A stretch of 64,000 nt of DNA from Casuarina equisetifolia (Eukaryota > Streptophyta > Magnoliopsida > Fagales > Casuarinaceae): NCBI GenBank assembly GCA_028551475.1, contig CM052354.1:28295258-28359257 (forward strand). Direction: 5' to 3'. A program made the translations under genes and the position numbers. The notes below the pieces were generated by a model that was given only the letters and a program-made list of their open reading frames with translations, did no database searches and had not been told where the DNA came from. Below, piece after piece: positions 58,872-64,000 of this stretch; within the stretch, counting starts at the first letter, position 1, and each line of letters starts with the position of its first letter.

Positions 58872-59573
58872 CAGAAAATATTCTAAGGCAGATAATGTTG
58901 TTACTAATAATAATTTATTGGGAGAGATCTATATGAGTGTTTATTGGCATTAAGATATACTAAGATAGTTTAAGATAAAAGGATTGGAGAAAATTTTTTT
59001 AACTTCAATAAATTCTCATAACAATGTAAAATAATTTATACTATTAACATATTCTTTGACTGTGACGGATGATTAAAATACGTATATAAAGTGAACTCGA
59101 GTGGATATTTGTCTTGTTAAAAGTTATCCTTGCAACCATTTCTTATCTCCCACGATTAGAAGACTTGCTAATTATGCAGTAAAAGAAGCCAATCCATAGA
59201 GCTTAAACCAGGCAAATTCTTGTAAGCCAGATAATCTATTACCCTCACACTAAGGATGATGGTAACAGATTTAATCTTCAAAGTATCTATGAGATTAAGA
59301 CATGTTCATTTTGGATTATAGTCATTATAATTGTTAATTTATATGGAGAGGTGTAAGTGCAGCTCGTACAAAAGTGCAGAACAATCATGACAGCCAAGAA
59401 GGCCAATCAATGGGTCTTTTTACAGACGATTTATTCAAAAATAGCTACAATGGCATGTCCTAGAACATAAAAACCAATATATTATGCTACAAATCCCAAT
59501 CACTTCCCCCACCCTTCAAACAATACTACCAATTCTACTAGTTTTCTATACAACGAGCTACCAAATGATGTGC
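58872..59573. other. AT-rich intergenic region
   Basis: No gene seen. Probably includes the 3' UTR of the DUF506 gene near its right end. Confidence 0.4.
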
Positions 59574-60721
59574 CTACGAGTTCATGGCACTGCCATTCAG
59601 CGCAGCAGTCAGGTTGCCAACTCTCAACCCGACCTTACTCCTAAAATCATCTCTGCAATAGTAAGATATCGCCGGCGAGGCGTCAAACCCAACCGACCGG
59701 TTTCCTTCAAATGCGTCACCCAATTTTACTTTTCCGGTTGGAGCTTCATTTGTCGTCCGCTTGTAGGAACCAAACCACTTGGATATCATGTACTCGTTTC
59801 TTCTCCAAGGCGGAACGTGCAGGTCCATGCTTTTCATTGACTGCTTAATGGCCCTGCTCATTAGCCGAACCACTTGCTTCAGGTCCTCCACTTCGCCCAC
59901 AAATGTAGGTGGGAAAACATCCAGCAGGGCGGCGTACTGGTCGGTCGGACGAGCGATTTCAAATTCTCTGGCGAGAGAAACTTCGATGATGTATCGGTTC
60001 CCAGACACGTTCACGTCGACGTATTCATAATTCCCAGATGGGAATCGTCCGGTTTTCTCCCACTTTGATTTGCAGAGGCCTGCAGAAGAAGGATTCTATT
60101 CAGCATACTTGAGGCTAAATCTAATGATCTTAAGACTATGGAAATTTAACCATTTTTTTGGAAAATTGACGCTAATTTCTGAAAATTCATCGAAACATCT
60201 GCGTCCATATTAGGTAAATTACTGGATAAGAGGATTTCAAGGCTCCTAATTATGTGAATGCATTGCCGACAAGACAAAATAGGAAAATTTGAGCACTAAC
60301 CAGCGTCCAAACCCCTATCACGTAGACGAGTCATCAGTTGTCGTTTAAACCCCGGCGACGATCTGTCGCCGGTCAACTCTTTGCTCGCGAGCTCTGTGCC
60401 GGCAAAAATCTTACGCTTCACGGCACGATCAGCACAATCGCCGTCGCAACCAAGAAGATTCAGTAGCATATCCTTTGTTTCGGAGTCGGACCAATCCGAA
60501 GCTTCTTCGTGGTCCTGATCCTTCTCACGCTCCACGGCCTCTTTATCTCGATCTCCATCAAACACTCCACCATCTCTCATCATAAACGACTTCACCAGAC
60601 CCGACAAATCCGTGAAACTCTCCGGCGAGTGCTCGCTCCCGCTGCTCTCGCAGATTCGGTCCCACGACACTTCACGAAATGCCGCCGCAACCCTCTCAAA
60701 CCTCACCGGAACTCGCCTCAT
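59574..60721 (-). CDS. DUF506 family protein (PDDEXK-like), 308 aa
   Basis: Two exons on the minus strand: 60721-60301 and 60079-59574, phase 1 intron, stop TAG at 59576-59574. The ATG at 60721 gives MRRVPVRFERVAAAF; a longer frame upstream lacks ATG. The N-terminal third is acidic (SDWSDSETKDMLLNLLGCDG, residues ~75-95). The DUF506 core follows: KRQLMTRLRDRGLDAGLCKS, KWEKTGRFPSGNYEYVDVNV, RYIIEVSLAREFEIARPTDQ, PPTFVGEVEDLKQVVRLM and KSMDLHVPPWRRNEYMISKW. The family is plant-specific and linked by sequence to the PDDEXK nuclease fold, without proven nuclease activity. One Arabidopsis member, RXR1, represses root-hair growth. The C-terminus after GSYKRTTNEAP is variable, as in relatives. Confidence 0.92.
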
Positions 60722-60825
60722 TGTCGAAAACCTCTCCCCCAATCTCCCCAAACAATCTCTATATTCCTTTCTCTTTCGCCCTTTAGGAGAAAATGATAAA
60801 GAGCCCTCTTGGGGCTATATATATA

Positions 60826-60835
60826 CAGACAAATC
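60826..60835 (-). promoter_or_regulatory. TATA box of the DUF506 gene
   Basis: TATATATATA about 105 bp before the ATG on the minus strand, in CTGTATATATATAGCCCC context. Confidence 0.65.
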
Positions 60836-61270
60836 TACACCCATCCACGAACTTACAGAGAGAAAACGAGGAAGACAGAGACACAGAGGTGGCTTTTCGA
60901 AGGATGGTATGGCTATGTCGTGATTCTGATGATATTATGTCCACATAAAGACAACGTATTGAAATGCACAGACACGAGTAATAATCCAAGACTTAACGGC
61001 GTTATATGTATAGAGGGAGGTGGGAAGAGAGAACGGCGGCGTGGAACAGTGCAGTGCGTGTGGAAACTTGAACTGCCAATGAATGTAGGCTGAAATCACG
61101 GTTTAGTGAATGTATGTGACTGGTTTTGCATCCACGTTCGTCTTCTCTTTTGTGTTAATTTGCAGTCAAGATACATTTTTGGGACTGTGGAAGGTGAAGA
61201 AACCTTGAGAGGTTTAATCGTGTATTAATTTATCCACATCACAAGTTGCATGAACTTCAATGTGGGATTC

Positions 61271-61705
61271 AGTATCCCACTCCACATTATGGCTACATTA
61301 AGTACACATAAAAAAGAAAAACTTTTGGGCGGTAAATCTTCCATATGTGTTCATTTCTTGAAATTTTCATCACATCAAATATACTTCCAAAATTGATAAT
61401 AGAGAAACAATATAAGACATATTTGTATTTTTTTTGAGTTTGTGTTACTTGAAATCAAAGAGTCAAACCCTGACATTATGGCCACATTAAGTATCCCACT
61501 CCACATTATGGTTACATTAAGTACACATAAAAAAAAAAACTTTTGGATGGTAAATCTTCCACATGTGTTTATTTCTTGAAATTTCCAATCACATCAAATA
61601 TACTTCCAAAATTAATAGTAAAAAAAATAATATAAGACATATTTATATTTTTTTTGAGCTTGTATTACTTAAAATTTAAAAGTCAAATCCTAACCAATAG
61701 TCTTA
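61271..61705. repeat. 219-bp imperfect tandem duplication
   Basis: Copies start AGTATCCCACTCCACATTAT at 61271 and 61490 and share GGTAAATCTTCCA, ATCAAATATACTTCCAAAAT and ATATAAGACATATTT, with about one change in ten bases. Non-coding. Confidence 0.85.
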
Positions 61706-62920
61706 TTGATTATGAGTTAGAGTCCCCTTCTCTTCCTTTTTGAATGCATGTGTTATAATAAAAAAAAAATCTCTTAGAATTTAGAAAATAAGAGCAAATA
61801 TTAATGTAGCTGGGCCCATGTGTTGACCAATTTGACAGTAAGCTGAAGTGATTATGTCAACATTGGAGCTGGCTCCTGTTGACGCCGTTCCACTGGCCGC
61901 TATGGTCCTTGGTTGGACTCGTGACAGGGTGTGGTCCACGCGAGCCAGAACTCCTCAGCACGAGTATACACGTGGAGGAAGTGTTACATCTGGCGGGTGC
62001 TTATTTATAGTTTTTACACGTCATTAGGTGAGTGGGATTTGGATTGTGATGCGGGGACTAGGCGGAGGGATAGTTTTTATTGTCCACATTCAATGAATCT
62101 TTGGAAGCGTCCAGGTTCATTGACCAAATACAGTGCCTGCAAATAGCCTTCAAAGCCGACCCCTAAAAAGGGGAACCAAGCACGTTTCCAAACAAGGAAC
62201 TGTGAAGGGTCAATGTTAGCATTTTTTGTTAATATTAAAAGATCCTAGTTAAAATAATTCTATAAGAACTTTTAAAGTTGTAAAAATTTAGTATGAATAA
62301 TAATTTATTTCACTTAAACTGTTTATTAATATTTATCATGACATATGAAAATGCCAATCAATATTTGACTTAAAAAACACTACTAAAAGATCCATTCTTT
62401 TTGTCTTTTATTGGGTTGGTTTTAATTAAACAAATAAAGTTTTGTAACGAGTTTATGGGGCTTAAGATAGGTTTGAATTTATGGCAGTTTGAATTAAGAA
62501 CAATATTTAAGAGTAATTGAGTGTAACTTGTCATTAAGTCATGGATTACATTCGTTACAATTTTTCTAAAAAATAAGCCTTATAAGTTATTTTTTAGCTG
62601 ACGACGTTTGGTTCTACGATCTCATGAAACAAAACAAAATATTTCTATCATGGCATAATGGTAGAAGAGAATATCCGATTGGCACATAATTTGTTGACAC
62701 CCTTACGTTATGTCCTTCCAAAGACCAATATTGGGTGATTGGAGAGCGGTTTTGTCGCGGCTTCGAGTAGAATATGCCGGACATAATGCGCTTCTTGTCC
62801 TCAGACGGGTCCATGTTTTTCAAAATCCTTAATCTCCTCCGGGGAATCCGTATCTAACCGCATTGCTGGGTTATGTACATTCAATTCTTCATCATTGCCG
62901 GTAAGTGGGTGATGAAGCTA
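61706..62920. other. intergenic region
   Basis: No gene recognised on either strand; the short frames here have no family resemblance. Confidence 0.4.
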
Positions 62921-63333
62921 TGACGTCATCAGGCCCAAGCCCTTTGTAAGTTTGTGTCACGGCCCACCATTCCCAATTAGCAAGATTGGGCCTGGCTTCC
63001 TTGTAATCAGGCCCATTTTATTTTATTTTTGGTCCAGGCCCGTATATCCCAAATGGGCTATATGGGTCGGGCCAGAAGGCCCAATAAATAGTTTACTGGT
63101 CAAAGGTGTTCTGAATTTTTAAGAGATGACGCCATTATGTAATCAGGCCCAAACTTTTGTAGGTTTGTGCCACGGCCCATCTTCCCAATTAGCAAGAGTG
63201 GACCTGGCTTCCTTGTAATCAGGCCCGATTTATTTTATTTTTAGGCCAGGCCCGTAAATCCTAGATGGCTAATGGGTCGGCCCAGCCGACCCACTAAACA
63301 GTTTGATGATCAAAGGTTTTCTGAATTCTTAAG
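62921..63333. repeat. ~206-bp tandem duplication rich in GGCCC motifs
   Basis: Copies at about 62921-63126 and 63127-63333. Each carries CACGGCCCA, CTGGCTTCCTTGTAATCAGG, CAGGCCCGTA and GGGTCGG. More than ten GGCCC/GGGCC cores lie in 400 bp. These resemble the site II elements bound by TCP factors in plant housekeeping promoters. The position upstream of the exon at 63682 fits a promoter role. Confidence 0.8.
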
Positions 63334-63532
63334 GATGCTTTAGTCGTACTGTTTAAAGTTGGAAAAGACATGTCAGCACGACTTTACTCGACTTGCAATG
63401 TGTACGGAATAAAGATAAATAAATTAAATTTTTGGAGATTATCGAGGCGGTAGAATCTGATATATTTCATTGGATTTTTCTAATCCGACGGTGGAAATTG
63501 GACTGCATTAATTACCTGAAGAAGCTAAAACC

Positions 63533-63555
63533 GAGGAGGAGGAGGAGGAGGAGGA
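63533..63555. repeat. GAG trinucleotide microsatellite
   Basis: About seven GAG/GGA units, probably in the leader of the gene that starts downstream. Confidence 0.8.
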
Positions 63556-63681
63556 CATAAGAAGGAAATAACTGGGGTAGGCTGCCGTCTTCTCCTGTCC
63601 CTTTGAACGCTGCAAAGTGACTCTCTTTTGCCTTTTCTTTTTGGTTGAAGCTTAGAGAGGCGGAGATTGGGGCCTGAGGGG

Positions 63682-63714
63682 ATGAGGATAATGAGATCTG
63701 ATTCAGCGAAATTG
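63682..63714 (+). CDS. possible first coding exon of a gene leaving the window
   Basis: ATGAGGATAATGAGATCTGA... reads MRIMRSDSAKL and ends at a strong GTAAGT donor (63715). It follows a promoter-like GGCCC-rich duplication and a GAG repeat. The sequence after it to 64000 is T-rich like a plant intron. It could equally be a 5' UTR exon. The protein cannot be named. Confidence 0.4.
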
Positions 63715-64000
63715 GTAAGTTTTGTGTTATGAAATGCTATTTTCTTTGGCACGATGTGTTTTGATTGTGGTCAATGAGATTGGATCTTTTCGCATTTCGG
63801 TTGTAGTCGATGTGATTTGCTGAATTTTTCTGAAAGGAATTTTTTGTTGACCTGGGTCTCGCGTGGACGTCAGTTTTTCCGTTCACGTAGTTATGTTTTT
63901 CTGATGTTCACTTTAACTTTTTTGGGAGTTTTGTGTTTCTCATCAAGGTCTTCGTTTCCTGTCGGTAATGATTGATTTCTTCCTAAACTTGGATATTTTG

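Noticed and set aside
1-64000. CRISPR arrays, tRNA or rRNA genes, bacterial-type operons
   Set aside because: None seen; the repeats here are minisatellites, gene duplications and transposon parts typical of plant DNA.

Overview
This is a plant nuclear segment. The genes are split by long AT-rich GT-AG introns, and the protein families are plant ones: RALF peptides, F-box/FBA proteins, a DUF506 protein, an EAR-motif protein, a plastid-type GAR transformylase, plant MED11 and an MPC2-type pyruvate carrier. The protein sequences suggest a core eudicot, perhaps a rosid. The genus cannot be fixed from sequence alone.

Layout. (1) 0.5-1.1 kb: a conserved plant gene of unknown function (minus). (2) 1.3-12.3 kb: a tandem duplication of a ~5.5 kb unit, each carrying a six-exon SOBER1/acyl-protein-thioesterase-like alpha/beta hydrolase (minus). 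Copy 1 (249 aa) has an N-terminal membrane anchor. Copy 2 (214 aa) has lost it through a stop two codons after the old start. (3) 12.5-19.2 kb: three short RALF-like peptide genes (plus). Two lie in direct ~2 kb repeats with a defined junction; an inverted fragment of the same repeat follows the third and carries a SINE. (4) 19.8-31 kb: a housekeeping block of MED11 (minus), MPC2-type carrier (plus, divergent) and a 222-aa EAR-motif protein (minus). (5) 32-50 kb: a decayed F-box/FBA array (five broken or partial copies) with a ~31-bp minisatellite before most copies, two copies of a Der/EngA GTPase fragment, and a nested insertion of a young gag-only Ty3/Gypsy-type element inside an older repeat that itself interrupts one F-box copy. 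(6) 51-54 kb: GAR transformylase, five exons (plus). (7) 55.8-56.9 kb: the only intact F-box gene (360 aa). (8) 57.9-58.9 kb: an apparently perfect 461-bp tandem duplication. (9) 59.6-60.7 kb: a two-exon DUF506 gene (minus). (10) 61-64 kb: two short tandem duplications, the second rich in GGCCCA motifs, before what looks like the first exon of a plus-strand gene leaving the window.

There is no operon-like logic. The theme is local duplication and decay beside single-copy housekeeping genes. All exon boundaries were read by eye from splice consensus, reading phase and family resemblance. The intron-containing models (hydrolases, MED11, MPC2, EAR protein, GART, DUF506) each close to an intact reading frame with consistent phases.
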